NCBI GenBank assembly: GCA_049324235.1
Contig: JBMOLJ010000109.1
Location: 1-31,692, forward strand
Source: UBA1431 sp049324235
GTDB taxonomy: Bacteria > Bacillota > Clostridia > Christensenellales > UBA1431
Direction: 5' to 3'
DNA: 31,692 nucleotides
Shown: in pieces, positions 23,412 to 31,692 of the stretch
How the letters are laid out: the number at the start of each line of letters is the position of its first letter
Position numbering within the stretch: the first letter of the stretch is position 1
The notes under the pieces: generated by a model
Seen by the model: only the letters and a program-made list of their open reading frames with translations
Told to the model about the DNA's origin: nothing
Database searches by the model: none
Translations under genes and position numbers: made by a program

Positions 23412-24701
23412 CTATTGGTGGATATAGGGTTTTCGCACATACCGCTTATCCGCAAAGTTCCATACACACCAGAGAGGCCCGGCTTCAGCCCTGCTTAGCA
23501 TCGCAACGGACGAGAGCACGTCCTCGTGTTCTGTTTTCCCGTATTTGAATACAAGCAATGTGGCGTCCATCCCGCCTGCGAAAAGAGCCATCTCGATGTT
23601 CTCCAGCAGGGGGGGACAGTCTACCAGGATGAGATCATATTTTTCCATGGCCGAAGAAATCGTTCTTGAAATAGGCCCGATGAAGGCGCTGTTGTTTTCC
23701 GAGTCTTCCCAGAAGCAGGCGCATCCGTCCACCCTGGGGATCAGGGATGTTATGACCGGTTCCTCGGCAGGCGCATCGGGCGACGCTTTCTTTTTTATCG
23801 TGATGATGAGAATCCTCATTTGGATGTTGGACAACAGGCGCGCGATTTCGTTCACGACCTTGCTTGTACCGCATTTGGCCGTAGGGGAGATGCACATAAT
23901 CAGCTTTTTGCCGTGCGCTTCCATCTGTTTTCTGATGTGAAACGCAATGGCCATCAGCTGCTTATGGGAATGGTTCAGCGCGTTCCTGTTGGCGTAGCTC
24001 TTGCCCTTGAAAACGCGGTCCTTTCCGATTACGCCGAGTACGTCGACTTCGCCGCCGTAGCGCACTTCCTTAAGGTCAAAAACGCGTTTGTCGGCCACGC
24101 CCAGCAGCAATGCAAAACACGCCCCCGCACACAACCCGATAAAAGCGCCCAGGGCAAAAATAAGGGAAGGCCTTGTGCCCTTCTGTTCAAATTCGGAGGA
24201 ATAACCGTCCAGCCACGTGATTGCGCCTGCGTTCGCCGAATGCGAAACGACATATGTTAAATATCCTTTCACAGTCTCCAGCAACTGGTATGCCTGCGCC
24301 TCGTCCTTCCATGTGACGCTGATGGTAACAGCGGCGCTGTATTCGTTATACGCGGCGGTTATTGCCTCGTCGTACTCTTCCTTCGTGATTTTGAAGTCAA
24401 CCGCGCTCCTGATGGCGTCGCGAACCTGCTCGTTCTTTACCAGCGGCGCATAGGTAACGGAACGGGCGACGGCGTCGTCCAAACCGCCGGATATAGCGTT
24501 CCCGTCCCGGTCGGTCTGATACGTCGCCGGTATGAATGTGGTGGATATTTTATATTCAGGCGTATATAATTTCAAAAAAAACAGGGACAAAGAGGCAAAC
24601 GCAAAGACAACGCAAAATATGACGGGCCAGTACCACCGCCTCGCCAGGATCCTAAAACCCTTGCGCACCGATTTGCGCGTCATTCCCTCGGAAGCTTCCA
24701 A
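23412..24701 (-). CDS. Wzz-type chain-length regulator fused to a degenerate tyrosine-kinase-like domain
   Basis: A 429-residue co-polymerase. Two transmembrane helices (about 25-45 and 179-200) enclose a Wzz domain outside the membrane. The cytoplasmic part (about 255-429) is like the CpsD/BY-kinase ATPase, but its nucleotide motifs are decayed. The Walker A region reads SPTAKCGTSK (272-281) without the Gly-Lys-Thr/Ser core. Walker A' is ILIITIK without Asp. Walker B LILVDCPP (357-364) is kept. No C-terminal tyrosine cluster is present, only two Tyr near the end. It may therefore be a pseudokinase scaffold. The start is uncertain: TTG 24701 has AGGAG 10 bases upstream, ATG 24683 is too far from it, and TTG 24743 overlaps the upstream gene. 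Confidence 0.85.
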   Translation of the reverse strand: MEASEGMTRKSVRKGFRILARRWYWPVIFCVVFAFASLSLFFLKLYTPEYKISTTFIPATYQTDRDGNAISGGLDDAVARSVTYAPLVKNEQVRDAIRSAVDFKITKEEYDEAITAAYNEYSAAVTISVTWKDEAQAYQLLETVKGYLTYVVSHSANAGAITWLDGYSSEFEQKGTRPSLIFALGAFIGLCAGACFALLLGVADKRVFDLKEVRYGGEVDVLGVIGKDRVFKGKSYANRNALNHSHKQLMAIAFHIRKQMEAHGKKLIMCISPTAKCGTSKVVNEIARLLSNIQMRILIITIKKKASPDAPAEEPVITSLIPRVDGCACFWEDSENNSAFIGPISRTISSAMEKYDLILVDCPPLLENIEMALFAGGMDATLLVFKYGKTEHEDVLSSVAMLSRAEAGPLWCVWNFADKRYVRKPYIHQ

Positions 24702-24732
24702 ACTGTTCAGGCTCCTTTCAGTATTCGTTAAA

Positions 24733-26586
24733 TCATACTGCAATCTCGTTTTCGAACGAAGGGATGAGAATTTTCATATAGTTGTATGCTTTTAGATACT
24801 CCCTGTTTTCGATATATTCGCGCAGCTTGTTAAAGCTGGCTTCAATCTGTTCGCGTTCCGCCTCGTAGCTTGATTTGAGCACGAATATTTTATCTTTGCT
24901 GGTTTTGGTCACGGTCTCCTCAGATAAACGCAGTTCCTCGAACAGCTTTTCTCCGGGACGCAGGCCGGTTATCTCGATTTTTATGTCTTTATCCGGCTCG
25001 AGGCCAGAAAGCTTTATCATCGTGGTGGCAAGGTCGTATATTTTTACCGGTTCGCCCATGTCCAGCACGAATATCTCGCCCCCCTGCGCTATGGATGAGG
25101 CCTCCAGAACGAGCTGCACCGCTTCAGGGATGGTCATGAAATACCTCGTTATTTCCTTATCCGTAACGGTAATCGGGCCGCCTTCCCGAATCTGCCTTTT
25201 GAATACCGATACGACGCTGCCGTTGCTTCCCAGGACATTCCCAAACCTGACAGCCGCAAAAAGCGTGCGCCCGAGCGCGTTCTTCTGCTGTATGATCAGC
25301 TCGGCAACCCGTTTTGTGGCGCCCATGATGTTCGAGGGGTTCACCGCTTTGTCGGTAGAGATCAGGATGAACCTGTCGGCATTGTTGGCAATGGCCGCTT
25401 CGGCCACGTTGAGGGTTCCGATGATATTGTTGATCAGGGCTTCGCGGGGATTGATCTCCATCAGGGGAACATGCTTGTGCGCCGCGGCGTGGAACACGAT
25501 GCTCGGCCGGTATTTTTCAAAGACCGACTCAAGCTTATCCTTTTCCCGGATGGAACCCAGGCATATTTCAAACATGGATTCATGGTATTTCTGCCGTAGT
25601 TCACCCGAAATCTCAAACAGCGCGTTTTCGTTGAAATCGAACACCACCAGCAGCCTTGCTCCATAGTGCAGGATCTGGCGGCAAAGCTCGGAGCCGATGG
25701 AACCCGCGCCGCCTGTGACCAGTACGACCTTGTTTTTGATCAGTTTTTTGACGCTTTCCAGATCGAGCTTGACTTCCTCGCGCTGGAGCAGGTCTTCCAC
25801 GCGCACTTCGTTGATGGTGGATTTTGCAAGGCCTTCAAAAGCCAGACTGGACATGTTGCCGAAGCGCTTGACCGTGCAGTTGGCCTCGCAGCACAGATTG
25901 AAGATTTCCCGTATGGTGGAGTTGTTCACAAACGGGATCGCGATGATGATGATTTCCGCCTTGTATTTCTTGGCCGCATACGGGATCAGTTCGCGGGGAC
26001 CCACCACCAGCAGGCCTTTGATTTTTTTCCTCTCGAGCCGGGGATTGTCGTCAATGAACGCCACCGGACGCATCTTTTTGGATTTATCCTGGTTGAGCAT
26101 GTCCACCAGATATCTGCCTGCGTCACCCGCGCCGAAAATGATCACGCGTTTCATATCGCCTTTATGTACGGGTTTGCGGATGCTGGGACCGATGCGGTAA
26201 AAGGAAACGGCCAGAAGCCTGGTAAGGCCGCAAATGACAACGGAATAGACAAACAGATTGAGCAGGAACACAGGAGGAACCGGTTGACCGATGACGCCCA
26301 TCAGCAGGACGAAAATGATGTGTGCCGAAAGAATAGCCCCGCCCGTCTTTGCTGTGCTGAAAAAAGAATAGTCCTTGAGCGGATCCTCATAGCATTTGAA
26401 CAATAAAAGCATCAGGGCGGATACAGTGAGGTATAGGGAGAGTATCAGCCTGTTTTCCGAAAGGAGTCTGCCGATGTTTCCATCCGCGTTGTAGGTTGCA
26501 AGGTTCAACAGCATGATCAGAAAGAGACACGCTATATCCACGATATATGTGAGCGTTTTTCTGATAGTGTCTTTATCGTTTAACAT
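24733..26586 (-). CDS. Membrane-bound nucleotide-sugar 4,6-dehydratase (CapD/EpsC/PglF-like)
   Basis: A 617-residue enzyme with four N-terminal helices (about 12-31, 46-64, 82-100, 106-126). A first Rossmann domain has FGAGDAG (151-157). The catalytic extended-SDR domain has TGGAGSIG (291-298), HAAAHKHVPLME (367-378) and STDKAVNPSNIMGATK (410-425), in which Met421 replaces the usual Tyr, as in the UDP-GlcNAc 4,6-dehydratase group. It probably converts UDP-GlcNAc to the 4-keto-6-deoxy sugar used by the aminotransferase encoded two genes upstream. GGAGGT lies 6 bases before the ATG at 26586. Confidence 0.95.
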   Translation of the reverse strand: MLNDKDTIRKTLTYIVDIACLFLIMLLNLATYNADGNIGRLLSENRLILSLYLTVSALMLLLFKCYEDPLKDYSFFSTAKTGGAILSAHIIFVLLMGVIGQPVPPVFLLNLFVYSVVICGLTRLLAVSFYRIGPSIRKPVHKGDMKRVIIFGAGDAGRYLVDMLNQDKSKKMRPVAFIDDNPRLERKKIKGLLVVGPRELIPYAAKKYKAEIIIIAIPFVNNSTIREIFNLCCEANCTVKRFGNMSSLAFEGLAKSTINEVRVEDLLQREEVKLDLESVKKLIKNKVVLVTGGAGSIGSELCRQILHYGARLLVVFDFNENALFEISGELRQKYHESMFEICLGSIREKDKLESVFEKYRPSIVFHAAAHKHVPLMEINPREALINNIIGTLNVAEAAIANNADRFILISTDKAVNPSNIMGATKRVAELIIQQKNALGRTLFAAVRFGNVLGSNGSVVSVFKRQIREGGPITVTDKEITRYFMTIPEAVQLVLEASSIAQGGEIFVLDMGEPVKIYDLATTMIKLSGLEPDKDIKIEITGLRPGEKLFEELRLSEETVTKTSKDKIFVLKSSYEAEREQIEASFNKLREYIENREYLKAYNYMKILIPSFENEIAV

Positions 26587-26668
26587 AACCGCACCTCCGT
26601 ATATGGCCGCTTTAAAGAAAGGCCCGTGTGGCCGGCCTGTACCGCCGTCCGGGAAAGGGCTGTCCTAT

Positions 26669-27370
26669 TCATTTGCCGCTGAAATCCGCGCTGCTGCGCC
26701 GGGCGTATGCAGCCGGAACGCTAAACGGCACGCTCGACGCATCGCCGATGGCAAACCTGGTAAAGTCGATCGTTATCTCATGGGTGTCGTAAATATAAAA
26801 ACAGCGGATAAGTTCATCGTTTTTGCTGAAATACAGCGCATAAACGATGCCGTTCTTATATAGCTCAAAACTGTTTACCTGGTTTCCGTTAAATATTTCT
26901 TCCTTTATGCGGGTCAGCTTGCCGGTAAACGCTTCGTTCAAACGGCTGCCGGGAAACCTGATATAAGAAACGTTCCGGTAAACCGTGCGCGTTGTATCAT
27001 CTACCAGGGTGTATGCCCCGTCCACAAACAGCTGCCGGTACGTATGCCCGTTTTTGACCGCCCTCACAGCGTAATTGCCGCCTTTTACGGTACAGGAAAA
27101 GCTGGTTGCGCTAGGGCCGGAGTGAGCGTCTCCCGTAATTTTTTCGGCACCGGAAAAGCTGTAGGAGGATTGAGAGGTAAACAGGGAAACGAAGCTTTTG
27201 AACTTTTGGGCCTCGGGGTTGCCGGCAACATCCGAAATGACGGGCGGGGCGCTTTGTTTTCCGGAGAAAAAGCCGGTCAGGCCCTTGACGACAGGATCGA
27301 TATTCAAGGCAATAAATGTACCCAGAAGCAATACCAGCGTAGTTCCGATAGTAATGGCCTTTTTCACCAT
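26669..27370 (-). CDS. Membrane-anchored extracytoplasmic protein of unknown function
   Basis: A 233-residue protein with an N-terminal hydrophobic helix (about 5-22, AITIGTTLVLLLGTFIAL) and no lipobox. The outer domain is rich in short beta strands with aromatic repeats (YAVRAVKNGHTYRQLFVDG, YTLVDDTTRTVYRN), faintly reminiscent of LolA/DUF4412-like half-barrels. I do not recognise the family. GAGGTGG lies 7 bases before the ATG at 27370. Its position between the aminotransferase and dehydratase genes implies a role in the exopolysaccharide system, for example in surface attachment or assembly, but nothing in the sequence proves it. Confidence 0.8.
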   Translation of the reverse strand: MVKKAITIGTTLVLLLGTFIALNIDPVVKGLTGFFSGKQSAPPVISDVAGNPEAQKFKSFVSLFTSQSSYSFSGAEKITGDAHSGPSATSFSCTVKGGNYAVRAVKNGHTYRQLFVDGAYTLVDDTTRTVYRNVSYIRFPGSRLNEAFTGKLTRIKEEIFNGNQVNSFELYKNGIVYALYFSKNDELIRCFYIYDTHEITIDFTRFAIGDASSVPFSVPAAYARRSSADFSGK

Positions 27371-27419
27371 GCTATTTCCACCTCGGGCTAATCATACTCG
27401 TTCATGCGTGCGGGCAGCT

Positions 27420-28559
27420 TTAAAAGCATTCCCGGATCACATTGATTATTTCCGACTGTACGTCTTCATCCATCGCCGATCCGGAGGGCAGACACAGGGA
27501 AGACTGGAAAAGGCGGCTCCCCGCCGGTGTTGCACCGCAATGCGCGTAGAATACGCAGTCCCTGTAGACCGGCTGCATGTGCATCGGCTTCCAGAAAGGG
27601 CGGGATTCGATGTTTTGTCTTTCCAGCGCGTCCATGATATCGGCCACGGATACCCCGCAGCCTTCCTTAAGCGTCATAACGCTCAGCCAGCAGTTGGGCT
27701 CAGCCCCGTCTATAGAAGGATAAAAAGACACCGGCAGATCATGAAGCTCCCGCACATATCTGGCGTATATCCTCCGACGGGCCTGGACATAGCTGTCCAT
27801 GGCTTCCATCTGCCCGCGGCCTATCCCGGCGCATATGTTGGACAGGCGGTAGTTATAGCCGATTTCCCTGTGCTCGTAATGCCGCGCGCTTTCCTTTGCC
27901 TGGGTCGCCCAGAATCTCATTTTATCCACGGCTTCCTTGTCCCTTGCAAGGACCATGCCGCCGCCGGAGGTGGTAATAATCTTGTTCGCGTTGAACGAGA
28001 GTATGCCGATATCCCCGAAAGCGCCGCACATCCGTCCCCTGTAGGACGACCCCAGAGCCTCGGCTGCGTCTTCCACCACGGGCACCCTGTATTGCGCACA
28101 GATTTCAAGGATTTTCCCATAATCTGCGGGCAGCCCGTACAGGTCTACAACAACGACGGCCTTCGGGAGCCTGCCCATGCGATGATAATCTACAAGCGCC
28201 CTTGACAGAAGTTCCGGCGACATGCACCAGGTTTCCATATCGCAATCAATAAAGACAGGCTCAGCCTGCTGATATACGATGGGGTTGCAGCTGGCAGCGA
28301 AAGTGACGTCCGAACAGAAAACAGCATCACCCTGTCCGACGCCAAGGTGTCTGAGCGCAAGGTGTATCGCGGCCGTCCCGGAATTTACCGCAAGCGCATA
28401 CGGCACGCGGATATACTCTTTTACAGCATCCTCAAACGCATCCACGTTCGCGCCCAGCGGAGCTACCCAGTTGCTCTCGAACGCTTCGTTGATATACTTC
28501 ATTTCGCCGCCGTTCATGTGCGGAGGCGAAAGATACACCCGTTTATCCGTCGTTTTCAT
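27420..28559 (-). CDS. DegT/DnrJ/EryC1 sugar aminotransferase (EpsN/PglE-like)
   Basis: A 379-residue PLP-dependent aminotransferase. Features are YLSPPHMNGGEMKYI (9-23), VNSGTAAIHLAL (58-69), VVEDAAEALGSSYRG (161-175) with Asp164, and the PLP lysine Lys193 in SFNANKIITTSGGG. It resembles EpsN/PglE, which aminate UDP-4-keto-6-deoxy-GlcNAc, and so pairs with the dehydratase in the same operon. I place the start at ATG 28559, where homologues begin (M-x(3-7)-YLSPPHM) and a weak GGGTG lies 5 bases upstream; the ATG at 28610 has no binding site. It is the first gene of the exopolysaccharide operon. Confidence 0.93.
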   Translation of the reverse strand: MKTTDKRVYLSPPHMNGGEMKYINEAFESNWVAPLGANVDAFEDAVKEYIRVPYALAVNSGTAAIHLALRHLGVGQGDAVFCSDVTFAASCNPIVYQQAEPVFIDCDMETWCMSPELLSRALVDYHRMGRLPKAVVVVDLYGLPADYGKILEICAQYRVPVVEDAAEALGSSYRGRMCGAFGDIGILSFNANKIITTSGGGMVLARDKEAVDKMRFWATQAKESARHYEHREIGYNYRLSNICAGIGRGQMEAMDSYVQARRRIYARYVRELHDLPVSFYPSIDGAEPNCWLSVMTLKEGCGVSVADIMDALERQNIESRPFWKPMHMQPVYRDCVFYAHCGATPAGSRLFQSSLCLPSGSAMDEDVQSEIINVIRECF

Positions 28560-28649
28560 TTTTACACCCAGATCGACATCGTTGCCAGGTTTTACATGTT
28601 GGTACCGCATGATCGAATAATGTCAAATGATATAATAATCAGCAATTTT

Positions 28650-28678
28650 AGTATAGAGTATAATAGATGCTATTTCAA
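28650..28678 (-). promoter_or_regulatory. Promoter of the exopolysaccharide operon
   Basis: On the minus strand the -35 box is TTGAAA (28678-28673) and the -10 box is TATACT (28655-28650), separated by exactly 17 bases in an AT-rich stretch. Transcription would start near 28643, about 85 bases before the aminotransferase ATG. No c-di-GMP aptamer is visible in this short leader. Confidence 0.65.
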
Positions 28679-29114
28679 TTTTTTGTTGTATTTTGTCGTA
28701 TAATATAAAATTACCATATTAGTAACCCGATTCCTCCGTTTGTATCACTTTTTTGCGTATGCTGCACTTATTCTAAAATCGTATGCAGTATTTATTCCCT
28801 CGTCCGTTTTAATAACCTTTTTTTTGAGCGTGAAAACAGTGTCTTATTTTAGCGTAAAACAGCGTCGTATCGCGGAATAGGCAATATAAGCGGCGGAATT
28901 ATTTAAACGTTAAGTATTCCTCGGAAATGAGGCGTTACGCCTGGTCAAGCGCAACGCACACATGAAGAAAGGGCGGAAGGGCGGTGAGATTGCGGCATGG
29001 CGCGAAGTGCGATATCAGGTGCTTTGCTAGGCCTAAGCGAATGAATCTGTGGTTTAGGATGGGGGAAAGCATATTTATGGAGCAATAGAATTTTCCCTAA
29101 AGAAAGGCGAGAAA
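28679..29114. other. Intergenic region upstream of the exopolysaccharide promoter
   Basis: About 435 bases without a supported gene. The first half is AT-rich. A direct repeat CGTATGC occurs at 28756-28762 and 28780-28786, 24 bases apart, upstream of the promoter, and may be a regulator site. Near 28931 there is a short inverted repeat GGCGTTACGCC. I see no riboswitch, tRNA or mobile-element end. Confidence 0.4.
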
Positions 29115-29157
29115 TAAAAAGAGAACCTCAGGCTTTGCCTGACAGTTATACCGGTTC
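29112..29157 (-). terminator. Terminator after glpP
   Basis: On the minus strand the helix TCAGGC-AAA-GCCTGA is extended by an outer GAACC / GGTTC pairing across a bulge, and is followed by CTCTTTTTATTT. It lies about 25 bases after the glpP stop codon, the expected place for its transcript end. Confidence 0.7.
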
Positions 29158-29180
29158 AATGCATTTTTTGAAAAACCGCG

Positions 29181-29762
29181 TTATTTGTTCATGTTCCAGA
29201 GGGATTCGCAGCTGGTGGATACGGCGATCACGCCTGCGCTCAGCGCCGTAATCACATCCTCTTTATTGTAGATAAGCCCGCCTGCGATCATGGGCAGGGA
29301 TATTTGTTCCTGCGCGATAGTAAGCACCCTGTCCGAAACCCCGGGAAGTATTTCGACCAGGTCGGGACGGCAGGACACGATGTTCTGGACGCCGGAACGC
29401 AGCGCGGAGGAGTCCAGGAGGAAAACGCGCTGTATGGCGAATAATCCGGCATCGTGCGCCATGCGCACGCACGCGCCTTTTGTGGTGATGATACCGGCAG
29501 GCTTCATTTTCGATGCTATATAGCGCACGCCCACCGCATCGGGCCGCAGGCCTTCGATCAGATCGACGTGCAGAAAGAAAATCTTCCCGGCGTCATAGAG
29601 GCGGCTGCACTGCCGCTCCATTTCCCCGATGCTTCCAAAGAGCATGAAAACGACCCTTGCGTCGCTTTCCAGCGCGCGCTCCAGCATGCTTCCGTCGCGT
29701 ACCGCGGCGACCACCGGGTTTTCGATCAGTATGTCCACCAGTTCGTCAACGCTCTTGATCAT
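29181..29762 (-). CDS. glpP: Glycerol-3-phosphate-responsive antiterminator GlpP
   Basis: A 193-residue cytosolic RNA-binding regulator. Family hallmarks are FLHVDLIEGL (63-72), VRYIASKMKPAGIITTKG (79-96), LFAIQRVFLLDSSAL (107-121) and PDLVEILPG (133-141), arranged as in the TIM-barrel-like GlpP family. In Bacillus, GlpP with glycerol-3-phosphate prevents termination in glp leader RNAs. The length is normal. GGAGAGG lies 5 bases before the ATG at 29762. It lies downstream of glpK in the same orientation but has its own promoter at 29825-29854. Confidence 0.93.
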   Translation of the reverse strand: MIKSVDELVDILIENPVVAAVRDGSMLERALESDARVVFMLFGSIGEMERQCSRLYDAGKIFFLHVDLIEGLRPDAVGVRYIASKMKPAGIITTKGACVRMAHDAGLFAIQRVFLLDSSALRSGVQNIVSCRPDLVEILPGVSDRVLTIAQEQISLPMIAGGLIYNKEDVITALSAGVIAVSTSCESLWNMNK

Positions 29763-29824
29763 ATAAACCTCTCCTTAAGGCCTATGTCAGTCCTTTCCGG
29801 CTTGAATAAGCATGTATACACTTC

Positions 29825-29854
29825 ATTCTAGAGTAAAATTTCCCGCCGCGTCAA
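29825..29854 (-). promoter_or_regulatory. Promoter of glpP
   Basis: On the minus strand a -35 box TTGACG (29854-29849) and a -10 box TAGAAT (29830-29825) are separated by 18 bases; each matches 5 of 6 consensus bases. Transcription would start near 29818, about 55 bases before the glpP ATG. Confidence 0.7.
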
Positions 29855-30003
29855 TGCCAGGGTTGGTTTCATTATTCTGCTCCTGTATTCCCATGTGCAT
29901 GCGCGGGCGGCGTAACGCGCTTTTTGAGTGCAGTCCTGTGTTGGGAACAGGCGCGGCAACGTGGTCTGTCCGGTGGTCAAAAGCCCTGCCGCGCCAATTT
30001 TTC

Positions 30004-30035
30004 ATCAAACCGGCGGCATATGCCGCCGGTTTGAT
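30004..30035. terminator. Perfect 32-base palindrome between glpK and glpP
   Basis: ATCAAACCGGCGGCAT followed by its exact complement gives a 32-base palindrome. On the plus strand TTTAT follows it. On the minus strand, the direction of glpK, no T-run follows (GAAAAATTGG). It may act as a transcript-end stabiliser for glpK or as a terminator for plus-strand antisense transcription. Confidence 0.5.
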
Positions 30036-30104
30036 TTTATCCCCCCACATCTGGTTCACACCTGGCTGACGAATGTTAGGATACGTCTCGTTTCCGGGGC
30101 AACC

Positions 30105-30128
30105 GTGGGGGATATGCATATCCCCCAC
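30105..30128. repeat. Perfect 24-base palindrome just after glpK
   Basis: GTGGGGGATATG followed by its exact complement. It lies 21 bases after the glpK stop codon and has no T-run on either strand. It could form a stabilising hairpin at the 3' end of glpK mRNA or be a protein-binding site. A similar GTGGGGGGATA stretch recurs on the minus strand near 30036-30048. Confidence 0.5.
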
Positions 30129-30149
30129 ATACCCCGCAGACGTGAAAAA

Positions 30150-31643
<1,494 letters not shown>

Positions 31644-31692
31644 CAGAATTTCCTCCTTTTTAATATGAGCTGGGGTATCCTATAACGCGGGG

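Noticed and set aside
28679..29114. A third c-di-GMP aptamer upstream of the exopolysaccharide operon
   Set aside because: Fragments such as TACGCAAAA and CGGGTTAC occur on the minus strand, but not in the required order with a P2 helix and GAAA loop.

Overview
The window looks like a chromosomal segment of a moderately GC-rich member of the Clostridia (Bacillota). The signs are strong AGGAGG-type ribosome binding sites, frequent GTG and TTG starts, a GlpP/GlpK pair, an EpsG-type polysaccharide polymerase and class I cyclic-di-GMP riboswitches. I cannot name the genus with confidence.

Layout. Positions 36-253 hold two serine tRNA genes (UGA and GCU). A plus-strand esterase of the hormone-sensitive-lipase type follows (564-1499). 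Positions 1515-9285 are one minus-strand operon. In transcription order it encodes a small two-helix membrane protein, a stand-alone NRPS-type condensation-domain protein, an acyl-CoA/acyl-ACP synthetase, an acyl carrier protein, and an ABC exporter (ATPase plus a permease with a giant coiled-coil hairpin). It looks like a minimal acyl-thioester assembly line with its own exporter. Positions 9286-10538 form a divergent control region. On each strand I read a promoter, a class I c-di-GMP (GEMM) aptamer and an intrinsic terminator. The minus-strand set faces the acyl/ABC operon. The plus-strand set faces a secreted protein with two SH3-like repeats and a parallel beta-helix (10539-12170).

A strong bidirectional terminator (12193-12232) separates that gene from a 14-gene minus-strand exopolysaccharide operon (28559 down to 12258). 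It contains a sugar aminotransferase, an unknown membrane-anchored protein, a CapD/EpsC-like dehydratase, a Wzz protein fused to a degenerate tyrosine-kinase-like domain, five glycosyltransferases, an EpsG polymerase, a membrane-anchored beta-helix protein, a FemAB/GNAT-like acyltransferase, the initiating phosphoglycosyl transferase and a Wzx flippase. This is a nearly complete Wzx/Wzy-type pathway. The beta-helix protein in the operon is a close paralogue of the c-di-GMP-controlled secreted protein, so both probably act on the same polymer. The window ends with glpP (29181-29762) and glpK (30150-31643).

Most interesting point: an uncharacterised condensation/ligase/ACP/ABC operon and a putative polysaccharide-modifying protein are wired to c-di-GMP by two back-to-back riboswitches, next to an exopolysaccharide locus. 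This suggests a sessile-lifestyle programme that couples an exported acylated molecule to matrix polysaccharide. The riboswitch and family assignments rest on recognisable motifs. The shared product and its function are inference.
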